Below, one piece after another: positions 9,701 to 18,361 of a stretch of 64,000 nt of DNA. Location of the stretch: contig NZ_LLEI02000018.1 of NCBI RefSeq assembly GCF_001399455.2, positions 37,813 through 101,812 on the forward strand. Direction: 5' to 3'. The DNA comes from Vibrio bivalvicida. GTDB taxonomy: Bacteria; Pseudomonadota; Gammaproteobacteria; Enterobacterales; Vibrionaceae. The notes below the pieces were generated by a model that was not told where the DNA came from, did no database searches, and saw only the letters and a program-made list of their open reading frames with translations. Positions within the stretch are counted from its first letter, which is position 1, and each line of letters opens with the position of its first letter. The translations under genes and the position numbers were made by a program.

Positions 9701-9738
9701 AACTTGTTGTTTATTGCAACAAGTTTACAGGATATAAT
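9701..9738 (+). promoter_or_regulatory. Promoter with overlapping dyad upstream of cytochrome c5
   Basis: -10 TATAAT at 9733-9738 with a possible -35 TTTATT 17 bp upstream. A perfect inverted repeat AACTTGTTG-N7-CAACAAGTT (9701-9725) covers the -35, suggesting an operator. The regulator is unknown. Confidence 0.45.
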
Positions 9739-9852
9739 CACCCATTATTTACATTGATTTAACAGCTGGCCATGCTTTTTGGCAGGGCATAACTGTTGGT
9801 CAAGCCACACTCTAATAATGGGTAAGCACGCACTTACCTTCAGGAATGTAAA

Positions 9853-10275
9853 GTGAGTTTAATGGATATGTCTCGAAAAATGTTAACCGCTTTGGTCGCT
9901 GCGATCACTTTTTCTAGCACCGCTTTTGCAGCGAATGTAAGCCAAGAAGAATATGATGCAATTGCAGAACGTATTAAGCCTGTTGGTGACGTTTACCTAG
10001 CAGGAGCAGAACCCGTGAAAGCAGAACCAACAGGCCCTCGCGATGGAGCAGCTGTGTACGGTACTTTCTGTATTGCGTGTCACGCGTCTGGTGTCAGCGG
10101 CGCACCTAAAACGGGTGATGCTGGCGACTGGGCTCCGCGTATTGCACAAGGCCACGATGTGCTAAAAGATCATGCTATCAACGGCTTTAATGCAATGCCG
10201 GCGAAAGGTTCATGTATGGACTGTTCTGATGATGAAATCGTCGCAGCTATCGACCATATGATCGAAGGCCTATAG
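9853..10275 (+). CDS. Cytochrome c5 (periplasmic monohaem c-type cytochrome)
   Basis: 140 residues from a GTG with AGGA seven bases upstream (an ATG three codons later is the alternative). The signal peptide ends near AFA-AN. A single haem-binding CIACH lies around residue 74; the axial methionine is probably in NAMPAKGSCMDCS, where the second cysteine pair CMDC is the conserved disulfide of cytochrome c5. Electron carrier of the periplasm. Monocistronic, followed by a bidirectional terminator. Confidence 0.9.
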   Translation: MSLMDMSRKMLTALVAAITFSSTAFAANVSQEEYDAIAERIKPVGDVYLAGAEPVKAEPTGPRDGAAVYGTFCIACHASGVSGAPKTGDAGDWAPRIAQGHDVLKDHAINGFNAMPAKGSCMDCSDDEIVAAIDHMIEGL

Positions 10276-10298
10276 AATTACCCTCTATATAGATATAG

Positions 10299-10327
10299 AA
10301 AAGGCTTGGTTTTCACCAAGCCTTTTT
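10299..10327. terminator. Bidirectional terminator between cytochrome c5 and rep
   Basis: Stem AAAAGGCTTGG / CCAAGCCTTTT, loop TTTTCA; T runs on both strands serve the two convergent genes. Confidence 0.85.
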
Positions 10328-10349
10328 AGTCTCTGTCAGCTGAACCCAA

Positions 10350-12368
10350 TTACTTCTTGTTGAACATAGACCTTAGATTAGCAATATGTGCTTGGCCTTT
10401 CGCCATTCGTTCCTCTTGGGTAACAGGCTTCTTTACTTGCTCCCATTCTACATCGTCAAATGGCAGCTCATCGAGAAAACGACTTTGTGTCGGTTTAATT
10501 AACTCTCCAAACTGACGACGCTCTTTACACATAGTAAAGGTAAGCTCACGTTGCGCACGAGTGATCCCTACATACATTAAACGGCGTTCTTCTTCAACGT
10601 TCTCTTCATCAATGCTGGTTTGGTGCGGAAGAATTCCCTCTTCGGAGCCAATCAGGTAGACGTATGGGAACTCCAAACCTTTAGAGGCGTGCAGTGTCAT
10701 TAATTGAACTGCGTCGCTATCATCATCTTCTTCGCCTCGCTCCATCATATCGCGCAGAGTCAGACGCTGAACTACTTCTTTTATACTCTTTTCTTCTTGG
10801 TCATAGTTGTCTCCTTCAAGGTCCGCCACAATCCAAGAGTAGAGATCTGACACGTTCTTCATCCGCATTTCTGCCGCTTTGGGACTAGCAGAGGTTTCGT
10901 ATAACCAGTCTTCATAGTTGATATCACGCACTAGCGAACGCACCGCTTCAACGGTATCACCACGCTCTGCTTGGTCGGCAATTTTAACTAGCCAAGCAGT
11001 GAAGCGACGCAAATTCTCTAACCCACGTCCACTCAATGACTGCTCCAAGCCTAGCTCAAAACTGGCTTCAAATAAGCTTTTGCCACGCATATTGGCGTAA
11101 CTGCCGAGTTTTTCTAATGTTACTGGGCCAATTTCACGTCTTGGTGTGTTAACAATACGCAGAAATGCGTTGTCATCATCTGGGTTAACCAAGACACGCA
11201 AATACGCCATGATGTCTTTGATCTCAGCGCGAGCAAAGAACGAGGTGCCCCCAGATAACTTATATGGCACCCGGTTTTGCATTAAAGACTTTTCAATCAA
11301 GCGCGATTGGTGGTTACCACGATACAAAACCGCATAATCTTTATATTCAGTGCGATTAAGGAATTTGTGCGCAATAAGCTCACCAGTAACTCGCTCAGCT
11401 TCATGCTCTTCATTTTTTGCCAGCAGAACTTTGAGCTTTTCACCATCAGGAATTTCTGAGAACAGGGACTTCTCATACACGTGTGGGTTATTCGCAATAA
11501 GGATATTGGCAGCGCGCAGAATTCGACTGGTTGAGCGATAGTTTTGCTCAAGCTTTATCAAGCGCAAGTTTGGGTAATCCTCACCCAGCAACACCAAGTT
11601 TTGCGGCTTTGCCCCACGCCAAGAGTAGATTGACTGGTCATCATCCCCTACTACGGTTAATCGGCCTCGTTCGCCGACAATCAGTTTAACCAGATCGTAT
11701 TGGCTGGTATTGGTATCTTGGTATTCATCGACCAACAGGTAGCGAATTCGATTTTGCCAACGCTGACGAACTTCCTCGTTAGTACGCAGTAGAAGAACAG
11801 GTAATGAGATCAAATCATCGAAGTCGAGAGCGTTATAGGCTTTCATTTGCTTCTGGTACATCTCAAAACAGAAGGCAAACAACTGTTGCTGCTCTCCCTT
11901 CGCCTGCGCTTTGGCTTGCTCAGGAGTGAGCATGTCGTTTTTCCAGTTAGAAATCGTACTGAGCAACTGACGCAGTAGATCTTTATCACCATCGAGCTGT
12001 TTTTCTGTCAGCTCTTTAAGCAGCGCCATCTGGTCTTGATCATCAAACAGTGAAAATCCAGATTTTAGACCTAATGATTTGTATTCACGCTTGATGATAT
12101 TAAGGCCCAAAGTATGGAAGGTAGAGACCATTAGCCCCTTTGATTCATTTTTACCTAATGTCTGGCCGACGCGCTCTTTCATTTCACGCGCCGCTTTATT
12201 GGTAAACGTCACTGCCGCGATATTACGCGCTTTATAACCGCACTGCTGAACCAGATAAGCAATTTTATTGGTGATAACACGCGTTTTACCAGACCCTGCT
12301 CCAGCGAGAACCAAACAAGGGCCAGATACATATTTAACTGCTTCATCTTGATTGGGGTTCAGCTTCAT
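10350..12368 (-). CDS. rep: ATP-dependent DNA helicase Rep
   Basis: 672 residues from [14 protein letters not shown] at 12368; E. coli Rep starts MRLNPGQQQAV, so the 39-codon upstream extension is rejected. All SF1A motifs are present: Q motif, Walker A AGAGSGKT, Walker [11 protein letters not shown], motif [16 protein letters not shown], motif IV EQNYRS, motif [11 protein letters not shown] and motif [11 protein letters not shown]. Rep is a 3'-5' translocase that travels with the replisome and clears proteins ahead of forks. Length and sequence match the family. Confidence 0.96.
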   Translation of the reverse strand: MKLNPNQDEAVKYVSGPCLVLAGAGSGKTRVITNKIAYLVQQCGYKARNIAAVTFTNKAAREMKERVGQTLGKNESKGLMVSTFHTLGLNIIKREYKSLGLKSGFSLFDDQDQMALLKELTEKQLDGDKDLLRQLLSTISNWKNDMLTPEQAKAQAKGEQQQLFAFCFEMYQKQMKAYNALDFDDLISLPVLLLRTNEEVRQRWQNRIRYLLVDEYQDTNTSQYDLVKLIVGERGRLTVVGDDDQSIYSWRGAKPQNLVLLGEDYPNLRLIKLEQNYRSTSRILRAANILIANNPHVYEKSLFSEIPDGEKLKVLLAKNEEHEAERVTGELIAHKFLNRTEYKDYAVLYRGNHQSRLIEKSLMQNRVPYKLSGGTSFFARAEIKDIMAYLRVLVNPDDDNAFLRIVNTPRREIGPVTLEKLGSYANMRGKSLFEASFELGLEQSLSGRGLENLRRFTAWLVKIADQAERGDTVEAVRSLVRDINYEDWLYETSASPKAAEMRMKNVSDLYSWIVADLEGDNYDQEEKSIKEVVQRLTLRDMMERGEEDDDSDAVQLMTLHASKGLEFPYVYLIGSEEGILPHQTSIDEENVEEERRLMYVGITRAQRELTFTMCKERRQFGELIKPTQSRFLDELPFDDVEWEQVKKPVTQEERMAKGQAHIANLRSMFNKK

Positions 12369-12513
12369 GATCATCTCAGCGGTAGGAAAAATGTGGCGCA
12401 TATAATAATAGTGCAACAGACAGATTGCTATGTTTATAGCCAAGACAACGACAGCTAAATGTTTCTCAACAAGTGTGAATAACAACTTTTTTCATAAATC
12501 ATTCGATAGTTTG

Positions 12514-12561
12514 TTGCATATTTGATGACTTCTTGGGCTATAATGAATGAACGTTCATTCA
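12514..12561 (+). promoter_or_regulatory. vexR promoter with perfect palindromic TetR operator
   Basis: -35 TTGCAT (12514-12519), -10 TATAAT (12539-12544), spacer 19 bp. A perfect 18-bp palindrome TGAATGAACGTTCATTCA (12544-12561) overlaps the transcription start. Its form (TGAACG-centred) is that of AcrR/TetR-type operators, so VexR probably controls its own operon here. Confidence 0.75.
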
Positions 12562-12598
12562 CCAACCTACTATATGTAGATTGTCTGGTTCTCGTTTT

Positions 12599-13165
12599 AT
12601 GGTAGATAAAAGACAACAGATCATAGATGCCGCAGAAAAACTGATTGCAGAATCAGGCTTTCAAGGTCTCTCGATGCATAAGTTGGCCAAGGAAGCTGGG
12701 GTCGCAGCAGGAACGATATATCGCTACTTCTCTGATAAAGAAGATTTACTGCAACAAGTTCGACTAGCGGTCATCCAACGCAATGCTGAAGTCATTCAGG
12801 ATGGTGTTGAAGACTTTATGCCGTTAAGAGAACGATTTCGCAAAATGTGGTTAAACATTTTCGATCTCTCGGGGTCAAACATCGGCAACTTAAAGAATCG
12901 TGCTCAGTACGACTCTTTACCTTGCGTCCGAAGCCATGAGACCAAAGAGATCGAACGCAAGATGTTTAGCAAAGTGGATCAACTCTTCACTGAAGGGCGA
13001 GAACAAGGGATATTTAAACCCCTAGAAAACCCAGTGCTGGCTGCACTTAGTTTAGAAGTCAGTGTCACTCTGGCACGTAAGCAATCTCTCGGATATTACC
13101 AACTTGATCAAGACGCCATTGACGCAGCGATCGAAGCAAGTTGGGATGCGATTATAAAACACTAA
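12599..13165 (+). CDS. vexR: TetR-family regulator of the RND efflux operon
   Basis: 188 residues from ATG 12599 (an upstream TTG would add six residues). N-terminal TetR helix-turn-helix at about residues 24-45 (GLSMHKLAKEAGVAAGTIYR, YFSDKEDLL). The C-terminal ligand domain is variable. It is first gene of the vexR-vexA-vexB operon and is preceded by a perfect palindrome at its promoter. VexR of V. cholerae responds to pump substrates at vexRAB; here orthology rests on gene order plus sequence type. Confidence 0.8.
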   Translation: MVDKRQQIIDAAEKLIAESGFQGLSMHKLAKEAGVAAGTIYRYFSDKEDLLQQVRLAVIQRNAEVIQDGVEDFMPLRERFRKMWLNIFDLSGSNIGNLKNRAQYDSLPCVRSHETKEIERKMFSKVDQLFTEGREQGIFKPLENPVLAALSLEVSVTLARKQSLGYYQLDQDAIDAAIEASWDAIIKH

Positions 13166-13183
13166 TTTGGAGTTCTAATAAGA

Positions 13184-14287
13184 ATGAAAAAGTGGATTTT
13201 AATGCTATCAATTGTCGTCGTACTATTTGGTAGTGTATTTGGATATCGAGTCTATGATATGCAACAAAAAATGAAAAAGTTTGCAAATATGCCTGAGCAA
13301 TCTTTTCCTGTAACAACAACTAAGGTAGAGACAGTTGACTGGATACCTGTCATTGAAGCGATCGGTTTCATCGAGCCAAACCAAGGTGTGACTGTTGCCA
13401 ATGAAACAAGCGGCGTGATCGACAAGATTGCTTTCGAATCGGGAACTCAGGTTGAAGAAGGACAGCCTTTAGTAATGCTTGATTCTGACGTAGAAAAAGC
13501 AAACCTAAAAAGCTCGCAAGCTAAACTTCCTGCTGCCGAGGCCAAGTACAAGCGCTACCAGGGTCTGTACAAAAAAGGTTCTGTTTCAAAAGAAAAGTAT
13601 GATCAAGCCGAAGCCGATTATTTTTCTCTTCAAGCAGATATTGAAAGCCTGAAAGCATCCATTGACCGCCGTGAAATAAAAGCACCATTCGCAGGCGTAG
13701 TTGGTATTCGTAATGTATACCTAGGCCAATACCTGCAATCAGGCACGGACATTGTGCGCTTAGAAGATACTAGCGTCATGCGCCTGCGCTTCACTGTGCC
13801 ACAAACTGATATCTCGCGCATCTCGCTTGATCAGGAAGTCGATATCTTTGTTGATGCTTACCCAGAGAAACCATTTAAAGGTTCTATCTCTGCAATCGAG
13901 CCAGCGGTTAATATTCAAAGTGGTCTGATTCAGGTACAAGCCGATATCCCGAACAGTGACGGTAAGTTGCGTAGCGGTATGTTTGCACGTGCAAATATCA
14001 TCCTACCTAAACTAGAGAACCAAGTAACGCTGCCTCAAACGGCAATCACTTTCACTCTATACGGTGACAACGTGTACATCATTAGCGAAGAGAATGGTGA
14101 GAAGCGCGTTAAGCAACAAGTGGTTAAAGTTGGCGAACGTACTAAAGATATCGCTCACATCCTTGACGGTGTTAAAGCAGGTGATGTTGTGGTGACTTCT
14201 GGTCAGGTTCGTTTAAGTAACGACGCTAAAGTTCGTGTAGTAGAAAGCGATGCAACTACTCCACCAGCTGAAACACCAATGCTGTAA
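13184..14287 (+). CDS. vexA: RND efflux periplasmic adaptor (membrane fusion protein)
   Basis: 367 residues. A single N-terminal membrane anchor/signal (WILMLSIVVVLFGSVFGY) has no lipobox cysteine. Lipoyl half-motifs (EAIGFIEPNQGVTVANE and IKAPFAGVVGIRNVYLGQYL) flank a coiled-coil hairpin at about 100-155, followed by the beta-barrel region. It bridges the inner-membrane pump to an outer-membrane channel; no channel gene is adjacent, so TolC encoded elsewhere is the likely partner. It starts 18 bp after vexR. Confidence 0.88.
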   Translation: MKKWILMLSIVVVLFGSVFGYRVYDMQQKMKKFANMPEQSFPVTTTKVETVDWIPVIEAIGFIEPNQGVTVANETSGVIDKIAFESGTQVEEGQPLVMLDSDVEKANLKSSQAKLPAAEAKYKRYQGLYKKGSVSKEKYDQAEADYFSLQADIESLKASIDRREIKAPFAGVVGIRNVYLGQYLQSGTDIVRLEDTSVMRLRFTVPQTDISRISLDQEVDIFVDAYPEKPFKGSISAIEPAVNIQSGLIQVQADIPNSDGKLRSGMFARANIILPKLENQVTLPQTAITFTLYGDNVYIISEENGEKRVKQQVVKVGERTKDIAHILDGVKAGDVVVTSGQVRLSNDAKVRVVESDATTPPAETPML

Positions 14288-14298
14288 TTGGAGGCCTC

Positions 14299-17200
14299 AT
14301 GCGCTTTACTGATGTTTTTATTAAACGTCCAGTTTTGGCGGTATCGATCAGTTTCTTGATCGCCCTGCTTGGTCTCCAAGCGGTGTTCAAGATGCAGGTT
14401 CGTGAATACCCTGAAATGACGAATACAGTAGTAACGGTTAGTACCAGTTACTACGGTGCCAGTGCCGATTTGATCCAAGGCTTTATTACCCAGCCACTGG
14501 AGCAAGCCGTCGCACAGGCTGATAATATCGATTATATGACTTCATCTTCTGTTCTTGGTAGTTCAACAATTACCGTCAATATGAAGTTAAATACCGATCC
14601 AAATGCGGCGCTGTCTGACATTCTGGCCAAGACAAACTCGGTTCGCTCTCAACTTCCCAAAGAAGCAGAAGACCCGACCGTAACCATGTCGACAGGTTCT
14701 ACGACAGCAGTGCTCTACATTGGCTTCACCAGTGATGAGCTATCATCAAGCCAAATTACCGATTACCTAGAACGTGTCATCAACCCACAGCTATTCACTG
14801 TTAACGGTGTATCTAAAGTTGATCTCTACGGTGGTATGAAATACGCACTGCGTATTTGGCTAGATCCTGCCAAAATGGCCGCGTTAGGCTTAACCGCAAC
14901 CGACGTAATGAATGTGCTTAATGCCAACAACTACCAGTCAGCAACTGGTCAGGCAGTGGGAGAGTTCGTACTTTATAACGGCAGCGCAGATACTCAGGTA
15001 TCTAATGTAGAAGAGCTGTCTAATCTAGTCGTTAATACTGACGAAGGTAACGTCACTCGTTTAAGTGATATTGCCAAAGTATCACTTGAGAAGAGCCATG
15101 ACATTTACCGCGCAAGTGCCAACGGTCAGGAAGCAGTCGTTGCGGCTATCAATGCAGCGCCGAGCGCCAACCCAATCAATATTGCAGCCGATGTACTTGA
15201 TTTGCTACCTCAGCTAGAGAGAAACCTGCCAAGCACCATCAAGATGAACGTGATGTACGACTCAACGATAGCAATCAACGAGTCGATTAACGAAGTAGTC
15301 AAAACGATTGTTGAAGCAGCACTGATCGTACTGGTGGTTATTACCCTATTCCTAGGTTCATTCCGTGCGGTAATCATCCCAATCGTTACTATCCCACTGT
15401 CACTGATTGGTGTGGCAATGGTAATGCAAGCGATGGGCTTCTCATGGAATCTTATGACGCTACTGGCAATGGTACTGGCCATCGGCCTAGTAGTTGATGA
15501 TGCGATCGTGGTACTAGAAAACGTCGACCGTCACATCAAACTGGGTGAGTCCCCGTTCCGCGCGGCGATTATCGGTACTCGAGAAATCGCAGTTCCTGTT
15601 ATCGCGATGACACTAACGCTGGGTGCGGTATATGCACCAATTGCACTGATGGGTGGTATCACTGGTGCGCTATTTAAAGAGTTCGCCTTAACCCTCGCAG
15701 GTTCGGTATTTGTATCAGGTATTGTGGCACTGACTCTTTCGCCTATGATGTGTTCGAAAATGCTAAAAGCAAATGCACAACCAAGTAAATTCGAGCAAAA
15801 AGTACATAGTGTTCTTGATGGCATGACCGAACGATATGCGAAAGTTCTTGGTGCAGTAATGCAAAACAGACCTGTCGTTATAGTGTTCGCCTTGATTGTT
15901 TGCTCTACCTTACCGCTATTATTCAAGTTCATTCCAAGTGAGCTGGCACCATCGGAAGATAAAGGCGTAATCATGCTACTGGGGACCGCACCATCAAACG
16001 CAAACTTGGACTTCATGCAAAACACCATGAATGACGTCAACAAGATCCTGTCTGACCAGCCAGAAGTAGCCTATGCGCAGGTGTTTACTGGTGTGCCAAA
16101 CTCAAACCAAGCATTTGGTATTGCCTCTATGGTGCCTTGGAGTGAGCGAGAAGCTAGTCAGTCTGAAGTGGCAAACCGTGTAAAAGGACTAGTCAGTGAT
16201 GTTCCAGGTATGGCAGTCACTGCATTCCAGATGCCAGAACTTCCGGGGGCAGGTTCAGGTCTGCCAATCCAGTTCGTTATCACCACACCAAATGCATTTG
16301 AAAGTCTGTTTGCAGTAACGACAGATATTCTTGCAGAGGTGCAGTCTAGTCCACAGTTTGTATACTCAGACCTTGATTTGAATTATGACTCTGCGACGAT
16401 GAAAATCAGCATCGACAAAGATAAAGCAGGAGCTTATGGTGTAACCATGCAAGATATCGGTATTACACTAAGTACCATGATGGCAGATGGTTACGTCAAT
16501 CGAATCGATTTAAGTGGTCGTTCGTACGAAGTGATCCCTCAGGTAGAGCGTAAGTGGCGCCTAAATCCAGAGTCGATGAACAACTACTATGTAAAAGCGG
16601 CTGATGGTAAAGCAGTACCGCTTGGTAGCTTAATTACCATTGATGTCGTAGCAGAGCCTCGCTCACTGCCTCACTTCAACCAGCTAAACTCAGCCACTAT
16701 TGGTGCAGTACCAACACCGGGAATAGCTATGGGAGATGCGATCGCTTGGTTTGAAAACATTGCAGCAAGCAAACTGCCAAGCGGTTACAACCATGACTAC
16801 ATGGGCGAATCCCGTCAGTACGTAACTGAAGGTAGCGCGCTATACGCAACGTTCGGCTTGGCACTGGCGATCATCTTCTTGGTATTGGCAATTCAGTTCG
16901 AGTCATTGAAAGATCCACTGGTTATCATGGTATCTGTGCCATTGGCTATATGTGGCGCTCTTGTCGCTTTAGCTTGGGGGGTACCATGGGGCTTAACCTC
17001 AATGAACATCTACTCTCAGGTAGGTCTGATTACTCTGGTTGGTCTTATCACCAAACACGGTATCTTGATCTGTGAAGTAGCAAAAGAAGAGCAGCTACAT
17101 AACAAGCTAGGCAAGACTGAAGCGGTAATGGAAGCGGCAAAAGTTCGTCTTCGCCCTATCCTGATGACAACAGCCGCGATGATTGCTGGTCTTATCCCGC

Positions 17201-17433
17201 TGATGTACGCAACTGGTGCAGGTGCAGCTCAGCGCTTTAGTATCGGTATCGTAATCGTTGCTGGTCTAGCAATTGGTACTATCTTTACACTATTCGTACT
17301 GCCTGTGATTTACAGCTACCTAGCTGAAAAACATAAGCCTCTACCTGTGTTTGTCGAAGATAAAGACTTGGAAAAGCTAGCACGTGTTGATGAAGCGAAA
17401 GCCGCTCAGCGTGAGCTAGCAGAGAACAAGTAA
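14299..17433 (+). CDS. vexB: RND multidrug efflux permease (HAE1 family)
   Basis: 1044 residues with a textbook GGAGG start 11 bp after vexA. Twelve-span RND architecture with two large periplasmic loops. The proton-relay aspartates are in span 4 (IGLVVDDAIVVLENVDRH) and the relay lysine in span 10 (GLITKHGILICEVAKE). It exports bile acids, detergents and drugs in V. cholerae VexB; the substrate range here is inferred. A strong terminator follows. Confidence 0.9.
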   Translation: MRFTDVFIKRPVLAVSISFLIALLGLQAVFKMQVREYPEMTNTVVTVSTSYYGASADLIQGFITQPLEQAVAQADNIDYMTSSSVLGSSTITVNMKLNTDPNAALSDILAKTNSVRSQLPKEAEDPTVTMSTGSTTAVLYIGFTSDELSSSQITDYLERVINPQLFTVNGVSKVDLYGGMKYALRIWLDPAKMAALGLTATDVMNVLNANNYQSATGQAVGEFVLYNGSADTQVSNVEELSNLVVNTDEGNVTRLSDIAKVSLEKSHDIYRASANGQEAVVAAINAAPSANPINIAADVLDLLPQLERNLPSTIKMNVMYDSTIAINESINEVVKTIVEAALIVLVVITLFLGSFRAVIIPIVTIPLSLIGVAMVMQAMGFSWNLMTLLAMVLAIGLVVDDAIVVLENVDRHIKLGESPFRAAIIGTREIAVPVIAMTLTLGAVYAPIALMGGITGALFKEFALTLAGSVFVSGIVALTLSPMMCSKMLKANAQPSKFEQKVHSVLDGMTERYAKVLGAVMQNRPVVIVFALIVCSTLPLLFKFIPSELAPSEDKGVIMLLGTAPSNANLDFMQNTMNDVNKILSDQPEVAYAQVFTGVPNSNQAFGIASMVPWSEREASQSEVANRVKGLVSDVPGMAVTAFQMPELPGAGSGLPIQFVITTPNAFESLFAVTTDILAEVQSSPQFVYSDLDLNYDSATMKISIDKDKAGAYGVTMQDIGITLSTMMADGYVNRIDLSGRSYEVIPQVERKWRLNPESMNNYYVKAADGKAVPLGSLITIDVVAEPRSLPHFNQLNSATIGAVPTPGIAMGDAIAWFENIAASKLPSGYNHDYMGESRQYVTEGSALYATFGLALAIIFLVLAIQFESLKDPLVIMVSVPLAICGALVALAWGVPWGLTSMNIYSQVGLITLVGLITKHGILICEVAKEEQLHNKLGKTEAVMEAAKVRLRPILMTTAAMIAGLIPLMYATGAGAAQRFSIGIVIVAGLAIGTIFTLFVLPVIYSYLAEKHKPLPVFVEDKDLEKLARVDEAKAAQRELAENK

Positions 17434-17448
17434 TCTGTAACTCCTGTT

Positions 17449-17473
17449 AAAGGCCACTTCGGTGGCCTTTTTT
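17449..17473 (+). terminator. vexRAB terminator
   Basis: Stem AAAGGCCAC / GTGGCCTTT with TTCG-type loop and six T, 15 bp after the vexB stop. Confidence 0.9.
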
Positions 17474-17624
17474 ATACCTGCCACTTGAGTACCTATCCGG
17501 CTCAGTAGCTGATTAACTATTTATTCTGATTGGTACAACAGCTTCGAATTTTTGCTATCGAAGTAGCGACTTTCATGTATCAATTACATAGAATGAGCAC
17601 AAATAGAAAGGAGTTTTAGTCACC

Positions 17625-17876
17625 ATGTTTGACCCAAAGAAACTAGAGCAAATCGCTAAACAAATTCATGACTCAATGCCAACACCAGTAAAAGAGCTGG
17701 GTGCAGACGTTGACCAAAAAGTTCGCCAAGTAATTCAAGGCCAACTAAACAAATTAGACGTAGTCAGCCGCGAAGAGTTTGATGTTCAGACTCAAGTCCT
17801 ACTGCGCACTCGTCAAAAGCTAACAGAGATGGAAAAGAAACTAGCAGATTTAGAACAGAAGCTGGCGGATAAGTAA
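17625..17876 (+). CDS. ubiK: Ubiquinone biosynthesis accessory factor UbiK
   Basis: 83 residues, preceded by AAGGAG. The family pattern is clear: [19 protein letters not shown] at the start, [13 protein letters not shown](V)VSREEFDVQ in the middle and a C-terminal coiled coil ([16 protein letters not shown]). UbiK (formerly YqiC) binds UbiJ and supports aerobic ubiquinone synthesis; ubiJ, ubiE and ubiB are also in this window at 34.8-37.9 kb. Confidence 0.93.
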   Translation: MFDPKKLEQIAKQIHDSMPTPVKELGADVDQKVRQVIQGQLNKLDVVSREEFDVQTQVLLRTRQKLTEMEKKLADLEQKLADK

Positions 17877-17899
17877 GCTGAAAAGCGAGATAACCCTAG

Positions 17900-17928
17900 G
17901 GGCTGACGTGAAAACGTCGGCCCTTTTT
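17900..17928 (+). terminator. ubiK terminator
   Basis: Stem GGGCTGACGT / ACGTCGGCCC, loop GAAA, then five T. Confidence 0.9.
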
Positions 17929-17993
17929 GTATGCGAATGCTTTGGGAGGAAGATAGAGGGGGGTAGACTGTTACAACTCTTTGTTTTTTATTA

Positions 17994-18100
17994 CTGTCAT
18001 CCTAAAGAGCCAAAAACGAGAGAGTTGGGGCTCTCATACAGTGAGCGAAGAACCGTTAGAGATTCCCTACTCCTTCCTTCGTCAGTCTATGGAATGACGG
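17994..18100. repeat. Putative intergenic repeat with terminal inverted repeats
   Basis: About 107 bp bounded by CTGTCATCCT and GGAATGACGG, which are imperfect inverted repeats (CCGTCATTCC on the other strand). Internally it has GAGAGTTGGGGCTCTC and CTACTCCTTCCTTCG blocks. It does not encode a plausible protein although an open frame crosses it. The layout resembles short mobile intergenic repeats; no second copy is in this window. Confidence 0.45.
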
Positions 18101-18137
18101 TTTATCTCTCGAAGGGTATAAAACTCTGCCCAAAAAC

Positions 18138-18170
18138 AAAAAGGCTTGGTCAACGGAGACCAAGCCTTTT
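18138..18170. terminator. Bidirectional terminator (ilvC side)
   Basis: Stem AAAAGGCTTGGTC / GACCAAGCCTTTT, loop AACGGA, with A/T runs at both ends. It is the first strong terminator downstream of ilvC on the minus strand. Confidence 0.75.
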
Positions 18171-18270
18171 AATTAGAATGTTGTGTTTAATTTTGTATTT
18201 ATCACCCCAGTCTGCCTGGAGTTCTTTACCAACCTAGGTTAGTGAATGTCGCAGTAATTTAATATTCACA

Positions 18271-18353
18271 GCTAAGAGCTTAAGTTCGCGGAGGTAACAC
18301 GGAGTTTGCGCGAGCAAATGAGTATTACCGACAAAGAAATTAAGCTCCTTAGC
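18271..18353. repeat. Long nested palindrome directly downstream of ilvC
   Basis: Outer arms GCTAAGAGCTTAA and TTAAGCTCCTTAGC, middle arms GGTAACAC and GTATTACC, and a core hairpin TTTGC-GCGA-GCAAA (18305-18318) with a GNRA-type loop. Only 8 bp separate it from the ilvC stop. No T run follows, so it is not a simple terminator; an mRNA-stabilising 3' structure or a repeat element is possible. Confidence 0.6.
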
Positions 18354-18361
18354 GAAGAAGA

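Noticed and set aside
12369..12485. 39-codon N-terminal extension of Rep with a hydrophobic stretch
   Set aside because: E. coli Rep aligns from MRLNPGQ onward; a membrane helix on Rep would be without precedent and no good start signal supports it.
15531..16043. 170-codon frame antisense to the RND permease
   Set aside because: Typical shadow frame of a long, biased coding sequence.
17908..18237. 109-codon open frame after ubiK
   Set aside because: It covers the ubiK terminator, an intergenic repeat and another terminator; composition and context are non-coding.
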